A stretch of 64,000 nt of DNA, from contig CM119264.1 in the NCBI GenBank assembly GCA_051294375.1, positions 14,472,682 to 14,536,681 of the forward strand, in the 5' to 3' direction. This document shows positions 46,838 through 58,773 of the stretch, piece after piece (the stretch's first letter is position 1; each line of letters starts with the position of its first letter). The notes under the pieces were generated by a model. That model worked only from the letters and a program-made list of their open reading frames with translations, did no database searches and was not told the DNA's origin. Source of the stretch: Paraspadella gotoi (taxonomy: Eukaryota > Chaetognatha). Made by a program: the position numbers and the translations under genes.

Positions 46838-46967
46838 CTTTTTTTTCGGCGACGTGAGGTGCGTTCGTAGGCGGAAATCGTTGCTGATCTTGTAGTCGTT
46901 CTCGGCGTCGTCGGCGTCTTGCGGTCGCTGTCGTCGTCGTTGTTGTCGAATCTTTGTCGTCGTTGTT
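46838..46967 (-). CDS. exon of a second minus-strand gene, charged segment
   Basis: The acceptor is TTAATGTCAG and the donor is AAG then GTTCGT. One base in, 43 codons, phase 0 out. After a (ACG)n-derived Thr run and an Arg/Gln stretch it reads DADDAENDYKISNDFRLR, then THLTSPKKK. No domain recognised. A second frame is open too because of the (GAC)n repeat. Confidence 0.4.
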
Positions 46968-47883
46968 CTGACATTAAATCGAAACCATATTCCGTGACGA
47001 ATCTTCGCGCCCGAGTTCATCTCTGTCGAGCGAGACGAAAGGCGCGCTAAACGCTGCGAGATCTTCGAACGACGACGACGACGACGACGACGACCGCGAC
47101 CACGCCGGCTTTCACAGAAGCGTGACGAAGTGATCGCATCCCGTGACATTTCGCGCTCGTTCATTCACTCATCTTTGGCTTTCGAGTTTGATAAGGTCGC
47201 CGAACCACGGAGAAAGATGGACGCCTCAGATCGAAAATTATTCATAAGTTTGATGTTAAATTTGACTATGACTTTTTTTTTCTTTGTAATGAAAGATTTT
47301 TTAAAAATATATTGGTTGTACCAATTTCATTTATTTCGAGTGACAAATTTGAACCGTACTTGCACTATAATTATATTACTTTATATAAATAAGGATGGAG
47401 ATGAAGATAAATATGTCTTTTTTACTGTTTCTTAAGCAAAATAAATAAAAGTAAACGTTACAGGAAAAGTCAGTTACGGTTCATTAGCTTTTAAAACTCA
47501 GACAAAGACATAAAGTACAATTAGCTTTACCAAGTGGCGCGAATAAGGTATGCCTCCGCCCGGGAAAGAGAGAGAGAGGAGAGAGAGAGAACTGAGAGAT
47601 GAGAAGAGAACTAGATGAGAGAGACAGACGAGAGAGAGATGAGAAGAGAGAGAGAGAGAGAGAGAAGAGAGAGGTAATTGTCGCGTTTCTGTTTGGAGCA
47701 GCCGGCAGAATGGAGACGAGGGAAGAGTGGAGATTAGAGAAGAGAGAGGAAGAGAGAAGAATAGAGAAGTGAGGAAATAAAAGAAGAAGTAGCCTTCGGT
47801 CGCTATTTTAAACGTTTCGGTTTTGAAAAGAATCTCTGCTCCTTCGCTCAGACTTTCCTTTTCAACGAGTCTCGACTTTTCCT

Positions 47884-48252
47884 CCTCTTTGACTGACTTG
47901 ACTTGACTTGACTTGACTTGACTTGACTNNNNNNNNNNNNNNNNNNNNNNNNNNNNNNNNNNNNNNNNNNNNNNNNNNNNNNNNNNNNNNNNNNNNNNNN
48001 NNNNNNNNNNNNNNNNNNNNNNNNNNNNNNNNNNNNNNNNNNNNNNNNNNNNNNNNNNNNNNNNNNNNNNNNNNNNNNNNNNNNNNNNNNNNNNNNNNNN
48101 NNNNNNNNNNNNNNNNNNNNNNNNNNNNNNNNNNNNNNNNNNNNNNNNNNNNNNNNNNNNNNNNNNNNNNNNNNNNNNNNNNNNNNNNNNNNNNNNNNNN
48201 NNNNNNNNNNNNNNNTTGACTTGACTTGACTTGACTTGACTTGACTTGACTT
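47884..48252. repeat. (TTGAC)n pentanucleotide array with a 287-N gap
   Basis: Perfect TTGAC units on both sides of the gap at 47929-48215, so the true array is probably long. Inverted, noisier copies lie at 51577-51680 and 53838-53935. Confidence 0.9.
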
Positions 48253-48259
48253 GTACTCA

Positions 48260-48651
48260 GTCTCTTCGAGTCCTCCAGGCTCCTTTCCACCTTTGTCCCT
48301 TTCTCTTTTCTACTTTTCTTTTCTTTCTTTTCTCCTCGTCAACATCCTAGGAGACGATTCGCTCTGATTATGCTGATTGTGTTTCTCCCGCCGTCGTCGT
48401 CATCGGATGCGCGCCGAGAGGCCTGGGGGCCTGGCGCCTGGATGATGACACCAGGCATATGGCGTCATCGGCGCTTGGAAGATGGCGCCAGGTGTATGAC
48501 GCTCGGCGGACGGCGGTAACCACTCTAATCAACCTCCCCACTAAATGAGCTGTACCCACGAGAAAAAACAAGAGAAGAGTGAGAGAAAGAACAGATAGAA
48601 AGACAGAGAGAGGGGGAGAGAGAAGAGAGAGAGAGGAAGAGGAGAAGAGGA

Positions 48652-48710
<59 letters not shown>

Positions 48711-49702
48711 CGAGGGGAGAGAGAGAGTAGAGAGAGGGAGAGAGAAGAGAAAGGACGGCAGAAATATGTCATAAAAAATCAACTTTAAATGCGCTTATGT
48801 CCCGTCGATCGAATGCTTGACGATTTTGAAGAAGACAAATTTTAGGGAATAACTCTTTAAGTTTAACTGATGGAAAAAAAAATGACTTTCTTTATTTTTA
48901 AATTTTTTTTTCTTCTCAGGTTTAAGCGTCAGAAGCGAAAAGAAGTTACGACTCGAGAGGCTGTGGCGGACCATAACATAGGCGACGACGACGACGACGA
49001 TGAGAGCAACGACGACAAGGGTTGGCGTCGTGAGGCGCGACGATGGACCAAACGACGACTTTCTCAGAGACGACGCGTAAGACTGAGACGAAAAACGGTC
49101 GCCCTGAACGCCGAAGACGACGACAACGACGACGAGGACGACAACGACGACGACGAGGATAACGACCGGGACGGGCAGAACGTCTACAACGATGGCGACG
49201 AGAACTACGACTCTAAATACGTGACGCAGCGAGGGAAACAACGACGAAGTGAAGAAAAAAGGAGAGGATAACGAAAATAAATCTGAAGATAAGAACGACG
49301 ACGACGAGGTCAACATTGAATGACCAACACGTTAAAACATTTATTTTGCTTTCGAGAGAGTAAAACTGATAAACGGACAGTCAATTTTAACTTCGATACA
49401 GAAACTCCTACGGTCAACTACAGACAGACCAACGGGCGTACGGACAGACTGACTGGACTCTTTGCACGCATCTGACCTCCGATCTCTTCATCTCAAAGCA
49501 AAAGTTTGAAAGAGAAAATGGGGCGACTCAACTGAAAAGGGCCGCCCGGCCGCCCGGCCGCCGCCGCCGCCGCCGCTACCGACGCCGCCGCCGCCGCCGC
49601 AAGACCGGTGATGTCGGCTGCGGCGACGAAAAGCACGAAGACCGAATTCATAATTCGATTCAATCGAGAATCTTGAGTCTTTTCGACCTCAAAAGGATTT
49701 TG
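48260..49702. repeat. module copy 1 of 3 (plus orientation)
   Basis: Order: end of the TTGAC array, a GC-rich block rich in GGCGCC (48400-48520), GA array (48590-48730), Asp-rich island (48920-49323), GACAGAC tract (49420), (CCG)n island (49540-49610). Copies 2 and 3 run in reverse order on the opposite strand. Confidence 0.8.
48920..49323 (+). CDS. candidate terminal exon, basic/acidic low-complexity (module copy 1)
   Basis: The acceptor is TTTTCTTCTCAG. One frame reads FKRQKRKEVTTREAVADHN and then alternates Asp runs with GWRREARRWTKRRLSQ. A frame change near 49230 extends it to DKNDDDEVNIE and TGA. The Asp runs come from (GAC)n, which is open in every frame. In copy 3 (53198-53135) the same splice site leads to a cleaner 20-residue end, FKLSEAKKKYDSERLWRTIT, then TAG. 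I favour the latter reading, with the Asp-rich part as 3' UTR. Confidence 0.3.
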
Positions 49703-49727
49703 NNNNNNNNNNNNNNNNNNNNNNNNN
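49703..49727. other. assembly gap, 25 N
   Basis: Separates module copy 1 from copy 2. Confidence 0.95.
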
Positions 49728-51710
49728 GACTGTAGAGAGTCTTGATTGAAAGCTGCCAGAATCCTGCTATGTTATTATCTGTAAGTGTGGATGGAGGCCC
49801 TTAAACCACCAAAAGGCCTGTCCCAAAAGTCAGGAACAAGATAGCTTATTTATTAAATGAATGGATAATTTTTTATATTGGTTGTAACCATTTTCATAAG
49901 CCGAAAAAATATTTAACTATTATTGGGAAGAGGAGGTTATCAATAAAATAACCAATATATTTCAAAAATAATTTACAATTTTATAACTCTAAAATGACTT
50001 TTTCATATCCTATATTTTTAAAAACAACTTTGAGAAAAGAAATAAATAATTGTTCTATGAGCAAAATTAACCTATTGCTTTATAAATTTTCTGCAAAAAT
50101 CCTTTGAAGGTCGAATATAGACTCAGAATTCTCGATTGAATTTTTTTCTTTCGAATTATGAATTCGGTCTTGTGCTTTTCCGTCGTCGCAGCCCGACATC
50201 ACCGGTCTTGCGTGCGGGCGCGGCGGCCGTCGGTAGCCGGCGGGCGGCGGCGGCGGCGACGGCGGCCGCCGGCGGCCCTTTTCAGTTGAGTCGCCCATTT
50301 TCTCTTTCAAACTTTTGCTTTGGAGATGTAAGAGATCGAGGTCAGATGCGTGCAAAGAGCCATCAGTCTGTCCGTACGCCGTTGGTCTGTCTGTAGTGTG
50401 GAGCGCGGTAGGATGTCTTCTGCTATCGACATGTCTCATATGCAGTTTATATTACTCTCTCGAAAGCAATACTAGACATGTTTTTTACGTGTTGGTCATT
50501 TAACTGTTGACACACGTCGTGTCGGGTTGTTATCTTCCAGATTATATTTTCGTTATTATCTTTTTTTCTTGGCGACTTCGTCGTTTGATCTTCCCTCGCT
50601 TGCGCGTCACGTATTTAGAGTCGTAGTTCTCGTCGCCATCGTTGTAGACGTTCTGCCCGTCCGTCGTTATCCTCGTCGTCGTCGTTGTCGTCCTCGTCGT
50701 CGTCGTCGTTTCGTCGTCTTCGGGCGTTCAGGAGCGACCGTTTTTCGTCTCAGTCTTTACCCGACGTCGTTCTCTGACGAAACGTCGTCGTTTGTCCATC
50801 GTCGTCGCCTCACGACGGCCAACCCTTCGGTCGTTGCTCTCAATCGTCGTCGTCGTCGTCGCCTATGTTATGGTCCCGCCACAGCCTCTCCAGAGTCGTA
50901 TCATTCTTTTTGCTTCATGACAGCTTTAAACCTGAGAAGAAAAAAAAAGTTTAAAAATAAAGAAAGTCATTTATTTTTTTTCTGCATCAGTTAAACTTAA
51001 AAGAGTTTATTCCCATAAAATTTGTTCTTCTTCAAAATCGTCAAGCATTCGACACAAACGGGACATAATCTTAAAGTGATTTTTTATGACATATTTCTGC
51101 GTCCTTTCTCTTTCTTCCCTCAGCTCTCTCTCTCCTCTCTCTCGGTCTTTCTCGTCTCTCTCCTCCTCTCTCTCTCTCTTCTCTTTCCTTCCTCTCTCTC
51201 TCTTCTCTTCTCTTCCTCTCCCTATTTGTCTTTCTATCTGTCTCTCTCTCACTCTCCTCTGTGTTTTTCTCGTGGTACAATGGCCTATTTAGTGAGGAGG
51301 TTGATTAGAGTGAGTTACCGCCGTCCGCCGAGCTCATATACACCTGGCGCCATCTTCCAGCGCCGATGACGCCATAGCTTGCTGGGTATCATCCAGGCCG
51401 CCAGGCCCTAGCCTCTCGGCGCGCATCCGATGACGACGACGGCGGGAGAAACACAATCAGCATAATCAGAGCGAATCGTCTCCTAGGATGTTGACGAGAG
51501 AAAAATAGAAAAGAAAATAGAAAAGTAGAAGGGACAAAGGTGGGAAAGGAGCCTGGAGGACTCGAAGAGACTGAGTACAAGTCAAGTCAAGTCAAGTCAA
51601 GTCAAGTCAAAGTCAGTAAGTCAGCAAGTCAAGTCAAGTCAAGTCAAGTCCTAAGCAAGTCAAGTAAAGTCAAAGTTCAAAGTTATTTATTCACTCCCAG
51701 TAAAAAAATA
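49728..51710. repeat. module copy 2 of 3 (inverted), with leading repeat relic
   Basis: 49728-50100 matches 52081-52440 in direct order (GAGAGTCTTGATTGAAAGCT...). 50100-51680 is the reverse complement of copy 1. Many indels. Confidence 0.8.
50868..50931 (-). pseudogene. copy 2 of the candidate terminal exon, frame disrupted
   Basis: Same acceptor (CTTCTCAG) and same downstream TAG region as 53135-53198, but with extra bases that break the frame. Probably a noisy representation of the same exon. Confidence 0.35.
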
Positions 51711-51748
51711 AAAATATATATAGTATATATATATAAATAATTATATAG

Positions 51749-52000
51749 CAACGGGGAGACATGTGTGATGGTCGGGGTGTGAGNNNNNNNNNNNNNNNNN
51801 NNNNNNNNGTCAACACTCAGCTAAGTACTCGTTCACCAACCGTGGATTTAGTACCCTCACGGTCACGCTGGTTAAGTGTGATGGTGTCGGCAATAAACAC
51901 GCCAGTGACATGGGATGGTCACTGAAGGTCCAAAGCCCTGAGCGCGCAGCTGTCGGGAGATGCCTCACACCCCGACCATCACACATTGTCTCCCCGTTGC
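51749..52000. mobile_element. foldback element with ~50-bp inverted ends
   Basis: CAACGGGGAGACATGTGTGA, then TGGTCGGGGTGTGAG on the left is repeated inverted at 51966-52000. About 160 bp of unique GC-balanced sequence and a 25-N gap (51784-51808) lie between. TATATA-rich DNA flanks both sides. Confidence 0.5.
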
Positions 52001-52080
52001 TTATATACTTATATATTATTTATATATATAATATATATATTATATATTTTTTATTTTTTTACTGGGAGTGAATAAATAAG

Positions 52081-53369
52081 ACTGTGAGAGAGTCTTGATT
52101 GAAAGCTTGCCAGAATCCTGCTATTGTTATTATCTTGTAAGTGTGATGGAGGCCTTAAACCACCAAAGCCTGTCCAAATCAGGAACAAGATAGCTTATTT
52201 ATTAAATGAATGGATAATTTTTATATTGGTTGTACCAATTTCATAAGCCTAAAAATATTTAACTATTATTGGGAAGAGGAGGTTATCAATAAAAATAACT
52301 CAATATATTTCAAAAATAATTTACAATTTTATAAATCTTAAAATGACTTTTTCATATCCAATTTTAAAAACAACTTTAGAAAAGAAATAAAGTATTGTTC
52401 ATGAGAAAATTAACCTAGCTTTAAAATTTTCTCAAAAATCCTTTTGAGGTCGAAAAGACTCAGAATTCTCGATGGAATCGAATTATGAATTCGGTCTTCG
52501 TGCTTTTCGTCGCCGCAGCCGACATCACCGGTCTTGCGGCGGCGGCGGCGGCGTCGGTAGCGGCGGGCGGCGGCGGCGGCGACGCGCGGCCGGGCGGCCC
52601 TTTCAGTTGAGTCGCCCATTTTCTCTTTCAAACTTTTGCTTTGAGATGAAGAGATCGAGGTCAGATGCGTGCAAAGAGTCCAGTCAGTCTGTCCGTACGC
52701 CGTTGGTCTGTCTGTAGTTGACCGTAGGAGTTTCTGCTAATCGACTGTCCGTTATCAGTTTTTTACTCTCTCGAAACAAATAAATGTTTTTTGTTTGTCA
52801 TTCAAGTTGACACGTCGTCGTCGTTTTTATCTTCAGATTTATTTTCGTTATCCTTTTTTTCTTCACTTCGTCGTTGTTTCCCTCGCTGCGGTCACGTATT
52901 TAGAGTCGTAGTTCTCGTCGCCATCGTTGTAGAGTTCTGCCCCGTCCGGTCGTTATCCTCGTCGTCGTCGTGTCGTCTCGTCGTCGTCGTCGTCGTCGTC
53001 TTCGGCGTTCAGGGGCGACCGTTTTTCGTCTCAGTCTTACGCGTCGTCTCTGAAAAGTCGTCGTTTGTTCCATCGTCGTCGCCTCACGACGCCAACCCTG
53101 TCGTCGTTGCTCTCATCGTCGTCGTCGTCGTCGCCTATGTTATGGTCCGCCACAGCCTCTCCGAGTCGTACTTCTTTTTCGCTTCTGACAGCTTAAACCT
53201 GAGAAGAAAAAAAAATTAAAAATAAAGAAAGTCATTTTTTTTTCTGCATCAGTTAAACTTAAAAGAGTTTATCCCTAAAATTTGTCTTCTTAAAATCGTC
53301 AAGCATTCGATCACGACATAAGCGGGCATCTTTAAAGTGATTTTTTATGACATATTCTGCGTCTTCTCT

Positions 53370-53438
<69 letters not shown>

Positions 53439-53950
53439 TCTCTTCCTCTCTCTCTCTTCCTCTCTCTCTCTTTCCTCTCCCCTCTCTGTCTTTCTATCTG
53501 TCTTTCTCTCACCTCTCCTTGTTTTTTCTCGTGGGTACAGGCTAATTTAGTGGGAGGTTGATTAGAGTGGTTACCGCCGTCCGCCGAGCTCATACACCTG
53601 GCGCCATCTTCCAAGCGCCGATGACGCCATAGCGCTGGTGTCATCATCCAGGCGCCAGGCCCAGCCTCTCGGCGCGCATCCGATGACGACGACGGCGGGA
53701 GAAACACAATCAGCATAATCAGGAGCGAATCGTCTCCTAGGATGTTGACGAGGAGAAAAGAAAAAAGAAAATTAGAAAAGAGAAAGGGACAAAGGTGGAA
53801 AGGAGCCTGGAGGACTCGAAGAGACTGAGTAACAAGTCAAGTCAAAGTCAAGTCAAGTCAAGTCAAGTCAAGTCAGTCAAGTCAAGTCAAGTCAAGTCAA
53901 GTCCAGTCAAGTCAAGTCGAAAGTCAAAGTTCAAAGCAAGCTATACGGGA
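52081..53950. repeat. module copy 3 of 3 (inverted)
   Basis: Direct repeat of copy 2 and reverse complement of copy 1. The reading frames are slightly cleaner here than in copy 2. Confidence 0.8.
53135..53198 (-). CDS. candidate terminal exon (module copy 3)
   Basis: The acceptor CTTCTCAG is followed by one base and 20 codons, FKLSEAKKKYDSERLWRTIT, then TAG. The TAG and its ACCATAACATAG context are the same in all three module copies. It looks like the C-terminus of a protein whose other exons lie at higher coordinates or outside. No family recognised. Confidence 0.35.
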
Positions 53951-55214
53951 GGCAAATTTAGGATTGGCCACAATATATTATTAAATATTTTAAAATCTAA
54001 ACCTTAAAATAGTAATTTGAAATTTTCATAATATCGAGTTGGTTTAAATTAAAACTATAGCATAGAAAGTAAAACTATTTAATATTTAGTACTATTTTGT
54101 AAAAAAATATTATAAAAAAATTAAATTTAAATTAAAAAAAAACAACTTTCATTAAACAGAATTTCGTACTGAAGTAAAAGAATGATATTTTTTAATTTTG
54201 TACGTTTTAAAAATGGGTTATATTAATATTTTCTTTTGAGGGTTGTCTAGGAAACCGTGAAGTATTTGAACCCGCAATCTTTTTCGTCATGATAAGACGA
54301 ATGAAAAAACCACAACACACGACGACGACGACAACGACGACGATGACGACGACGACGACGACGACGTCAGAAAAAAACATAGAAGGTAATGGAAGATCTT
54401 GAGCTCAGGATGAATTGGTAATGAAATCACGTTGCATTAGAAATAAATGAATAGATAAATAAATAAAGGAAAAGAAATGGAAGAATAAATGAAAGAAAAA
54501 CAAACCGTTATTAATAAAGAGATATGACAGATGATGGGAAATGTAAAATGGATAGAAAGAAAGAAGGAGAAAAAGAAGAAAGAAAGAAAGAAACAAAGAA
54601 ACAAAGACACAAAGAAACCAAAAAAGAAAAGAAAGAAACTTCGCAGCCCCCCCAAAAAAAAAGAAATAACCAATCAAAACGCGAAATAATCCAGAAAATG
54701 AAAAAAAGAAAAGTAGAAAGTAGAAAGAAACTTTCAAGTCAATTTCACGTTTTTCACTTTCGGGTGACTTTCTCGGGAAATTCTAAAACGCTTTTCTAAA
54801 TTCTGGTTTTGGAAAGGAGACCTTGTGAGTTGAAGTCTTTTAAAAAGACGCAAACTTTAACTTCAAGTTTAACTGATGTCGTTTATAAAAAAAAAAGTGT
54901 GTAACTTCTGTAACTCGGTCAGTTTGACGCTAAATGAAAATGAAATATATTTTACTTAACTCATTCTACAAAGAGTACAATTTTTTTTATTTGCATTACC
55001 TTATCTTTCCTACGATTGTCAATTAATCAACAAAAACAAAAATTCATCCTCACTCTAAATCGTCATCTCTTGGAAAAAGCCAACGCCTCACTTTTTTCTT
55101 TTCTTTCTTTTCCTCTTTTCTCTTGGAAAATTAATATCTTTTCCTTTGGCGGAAGGGACTTAGGGTTTCAACCCAATTAGTTTTCTCACTTGTGGAGGGA
55201 GGGAGAAAGGCAGT

Positions 55215-55263
<49 letters not shown>

Positions 55264-55544
55264 CAGCTAAATGTAATGTAAAGAAATGTATTTTATTGTA
55301 GTAAATACGTTACTGTGGACACCTGGCAATCTTTCGGCTAAACTTATAAACTTTTGCCTCTAAAAATACAAAGTAAAAAATCTTTAAACAAGAACGGTGA
55401 ATTCAATATGTTCCGTCACAGGGACTTTATTTTCACGTGTATTTCCCTTTGACTACATGATATGACGTGATATGACATGATTAAAAAACTTTTAGCCCTT
55501 TTATTTATGACAACCAAACTATGGCAACCAACTATAGGCATTTT
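53951..55544. other. no gene seen; AT-rich with short simple repeats
   Basis: Contains (GAC)n at 54322-54366, A-rich AAAG patches at 54550-54640 and a (GA)n array at 55218-55262. The open frames are repeat-driven. Confidence 0.5.
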
Positions 55545-55668
55545 TAACGTAAGTGGGACTGACCGATGGACAGACATACCGACCGACAGAACGACCGAAC
55601 GACCGACCGACCGAAAAGTAAGTTATAGAGTTGCTTCGTGAGTACTCGCGGCGCAACTAAAAAGGCAG
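55545..55668 (+). mobile_element. dispersed element with (GACC)n tract, copy 2
   Basis: AAGTGGGACTGACCGATGGA, then (GACCGA)n, then GTACTCGCGGCGCAACTAAAAA. It is the closest match to 34372-34490. Confidence 0.5.
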
Positions 55669-55974
55669 AGTACCAATCGGAGAAAGATCAGCCAGAAAGA
55701 AAGTCTGAAATTTTCTGTTAGCACTTCATTTGTTTCCCAAAAACTTTAACTTTTTCCTCCCAGTGCGCCATCGCCGACGACAACCAAAGAGACGACGACG
55801 ACAACGACGACGACGACGACGACCTAGACAACGGCGACGATGGCGATGGCGATGTCAAACGAGGAACCTAATTTTCAGTTTCCAGTTCCTAACTAAAAAG
55901 AAATGAACAAAAGGGATTTTAACGAGTCGCCAAAATAAGAGCTCTCTCTCTCTTCTCTTCTCTCTCTCTTCTCG

Positions 55975-55979
<5 letters not shown>

Positions 55980-56034
<55 letters not shown>

Positions 56035-56247
56035 GGCCTTTCTGTTTTGTTTACCGTTAATGCGAATCGATAGCGTTGAATTTCACTTTTGTTTATGCGT
56101 CTTTTGTTCCCATTATGCGTTGTTTCGACCGTGATTTTCTGCGCCACCGTCGTTGCGGGGAGGAATCATAAAAAAGAAAACGCGATAACTTGACAGAAGA
56201 AGAAAGAAGAACAAAGAGAGAGAGAGAGAGAGTGAGAGAGAGAGAGA

Positions 56248-56309
<62 letters not shown>

Positions 56310-56330
56310 CGAGAGAGAGAGAGCGCGACT
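55980..56330. repeat. (CT)n and (GA)n microsatellites in opposite orientation
   Basis: CT array 55980-56033 and GA array 56215-56330, separated by 180 bp. Confidence 0.95.
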
Positions 56331-56377
56331 GAGCCGTGGGGACATTAATAAAAGCGGATTTCATTTCGCGATGGATG

Positions 56378-56415
<38 letters not shown>

Positions 56416-56654
56416 ATCCCCGGGAAAAAGTTTATTTGAGTTTTTTTGATTCATCGCCCGATAACCGACGGCGGTTGCAATGAGTTACTTTCCCTTGGTC
56501 GGTCCGTCTGTCCGCCATTTTTATGTTATTCTCCGAATGAAAATACTTTCTTGTAATTGAGGCTATTAACGTTCAATTGAATTAAAAATACTGCGTAAAC
56601 GTTTAGCGAGTCGACGCCGCAGTCGCTGCACCATATTGCAATTCCACATCCGCG

Positions 56655-56858
56655 TTGAGTTTTAATCCGGATTTTGATGTTTCTCTGCCGGCGAAATGTT
56701 TGCGGCCGATAACGACGACGACGGCGATAAAGATGACGACTCGCGTCTATAACGACGCGAATAACAATCGCGTTACCGACGACGTTTATCACCTCGACGA
56801 CGATAGCGACGACGACGCCGCCACCTCTCGGTTAAAAAAAAAAAAGAATCAAAATTAA
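56655..56858 (+). CDS. weak candidate exon, Asp/Asn-rich
   Basis: The open frame is GC-richer than its surroundings. It reads SFNPDFDVSLPAKCLRPI, then VYNDANNNRVTDDVYHLDDD, ending in Lys from a poly-A run. Part of it is (GAC)n-derived. No strong acceptor or donor is visible. Confidence 0.2.
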   Translation: MSFNPDFDVSLPAKCLRPITTTTAIKMTTRVYNDANNNRVTDDVYHLDDDSDDDAATSRLKKKKNQN

Positions 56859-56977
56859 ACTATTATGAAATATATTGAAAGATTTAATGCGGAAATTATG
56901 CTAATGCGATTGGGAACGTGGAAAAGTGTGGAACTGAAAATTACTTCTGAGAATTATTTTGTCTCTTGTAAGATGGC

Positions 56978-57033
<56 letters not shown>

Positions 57034-57401
57034 TTTGAGGCCGCAATCAAAACACAAACACAAATGTTTCAATTGTTAAAATACTAAAATATTTATAAAA
57101 TTATCACTAAGGTTCGCCCTAACATTGTATACTAGTAACGTATTGTACGTTTTTTTTCTTTGATAATCCGCAACGTTGAAAGAGAAATATCTGGTATTTC
57201 TTTTTATTCTTTTATTTTTCTCCTCTTAACCTTTTTTGAGGCCTCCCTCTCTTCTCTAATCCCTTCAGTCTTATCTTTCAGGCGCTTACCTGACATTTTG
57301 GCATTTTCAGCATTTTCCTGCTCCGGCCTTCTTTACTCGCTCGCTTTTTCTTTTTTAGCTCACTCACGAGTTCTGTCGCTATAATTCCTCCCCTTACTTG
57401 C

Positions 57402-57531
<130 letters not shown>

Positions 57532-58535
57532 ACTTTCTTTTTCGCTCTCACGCTCACTCAAACTCTCTTCTTTCCAACTCCTCGTTTTCAATTTCCTTTC
57601 CACACGTTATATGTTTCTTCTCGCAGCTTTCCTTTCCTTTAATCCACGTATTTCCTGTCTTCTCTTTTCTTGTAAATTCTTTTACTTTCATTTCTTCCCT
57701 TCTTTCGCACCTTTCTTTTCCTTTATTCTCCTTCCTTTTTTCTCTTTTCTTGCAACTGCTTCAACTTTTCCCCCTCTTTCTTAATCCGTCTCCTCTACTC
57801 GTCCTCTTTTCTCTATTTTTGATCCGATTTGAATTTCATTCCTCCTTTGGTCACTCTTTTCTGTTTTTTTTCTTATCAGGTGTCTGATTCGTTTTGCTCT
57901 GTTCCCTCTTTCATTTCTTTTTCTTAACTTTCCTTTTATCGGTCTTTCGCTTAATCTTTCTCTCTTATTTGATTTACTCTTCTCCTTCTACTTATCTCTC
58001 CTCCTTGCAAAGATCTGACTTTTTTCTTAATATACTTCAGTGTTTTCTTTATCTTCTCCATTACAGCTACCAGACAGTGTTATTCTGTCCTCCCATCCTT
58101 AACGCTATTTAAACGAATGGCTCTCTCCTTTCCAAGTTTCTCTATCTTCTTCCAGCCTTTCCTCCCATTTCTCCCAGTAATTCTTCCCTCCTTTCATCCC
58201 ATCTCTAAGTACTTCCTTTCCTCATCGGGTCCATCTCTTTCCTCCTTTTTTCCTACTTTCCTTCGATCTCTTTTTTTTTTCTCACATCTATTCTTGCCTT
58301 CCTTTCCTCTAGTCCCTTCTTTCCTCATTTTCATCATCTCTTCTTTCACCCATCTTTTTCCCATATCTTCTTTCCTCGTTTCCTCCATCTCTTCCTTCCT
58401 CCCATATCTTCTTTCTTTCCTTTCTTCCCATCTCTTCTTTCCATCTCATCCCCCCGACGCCGCTGAATCTCCTGATGCCGAATTCCCTCATCAATTTCCG
58501 CCTCTTCACAATGGCCCCCAATTTTCTTGTTGGCC

Positions 58536-58608
<73 letters not shown>

Positions 58609-58615
58609 TTCCCAG

Positions 58616-58773
58616 CGTCTCCTTGTAAACGGTTCTGCTTTTCCCGCCACGATATCGCGCGTGGCAAAGGCGCTCCGTTGTCAAGGATACTTTTCCAACT
58701 AATATCTCGACGCGGTCAAGACCGAGACGTCGGACGCGTACCATTCGTCTGCGCGAAATTTCATGTGATTGAG
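58616..58773 (+). CDS. candidate internal exon, unrecognised
   Basis: The acceptor CTCTTCCCAG follows a CT array, and the donor is GAG then GTTATT. Two bases in, 52 codons. It reads SPCKRFCFSRHDIARGKGAP, then LSRILFQLISRRG, ending PFVCAKFHVIE. The cysteines and mixed composition look coding, but no family comes to mind and no neighbour exon confirms it. Confidence 0.3.

Noticed and set aside
47862-48252. A CRISPR-like direct repeat array
   Set aside because: It is a 5-bp tandem repeat without spacers.
58117-58600. 223-codon plus-strand open frame
   Set aside because: The first part is low-complexity CT/TTCC sequence; only the end after the 58616 acceptor has coding character.
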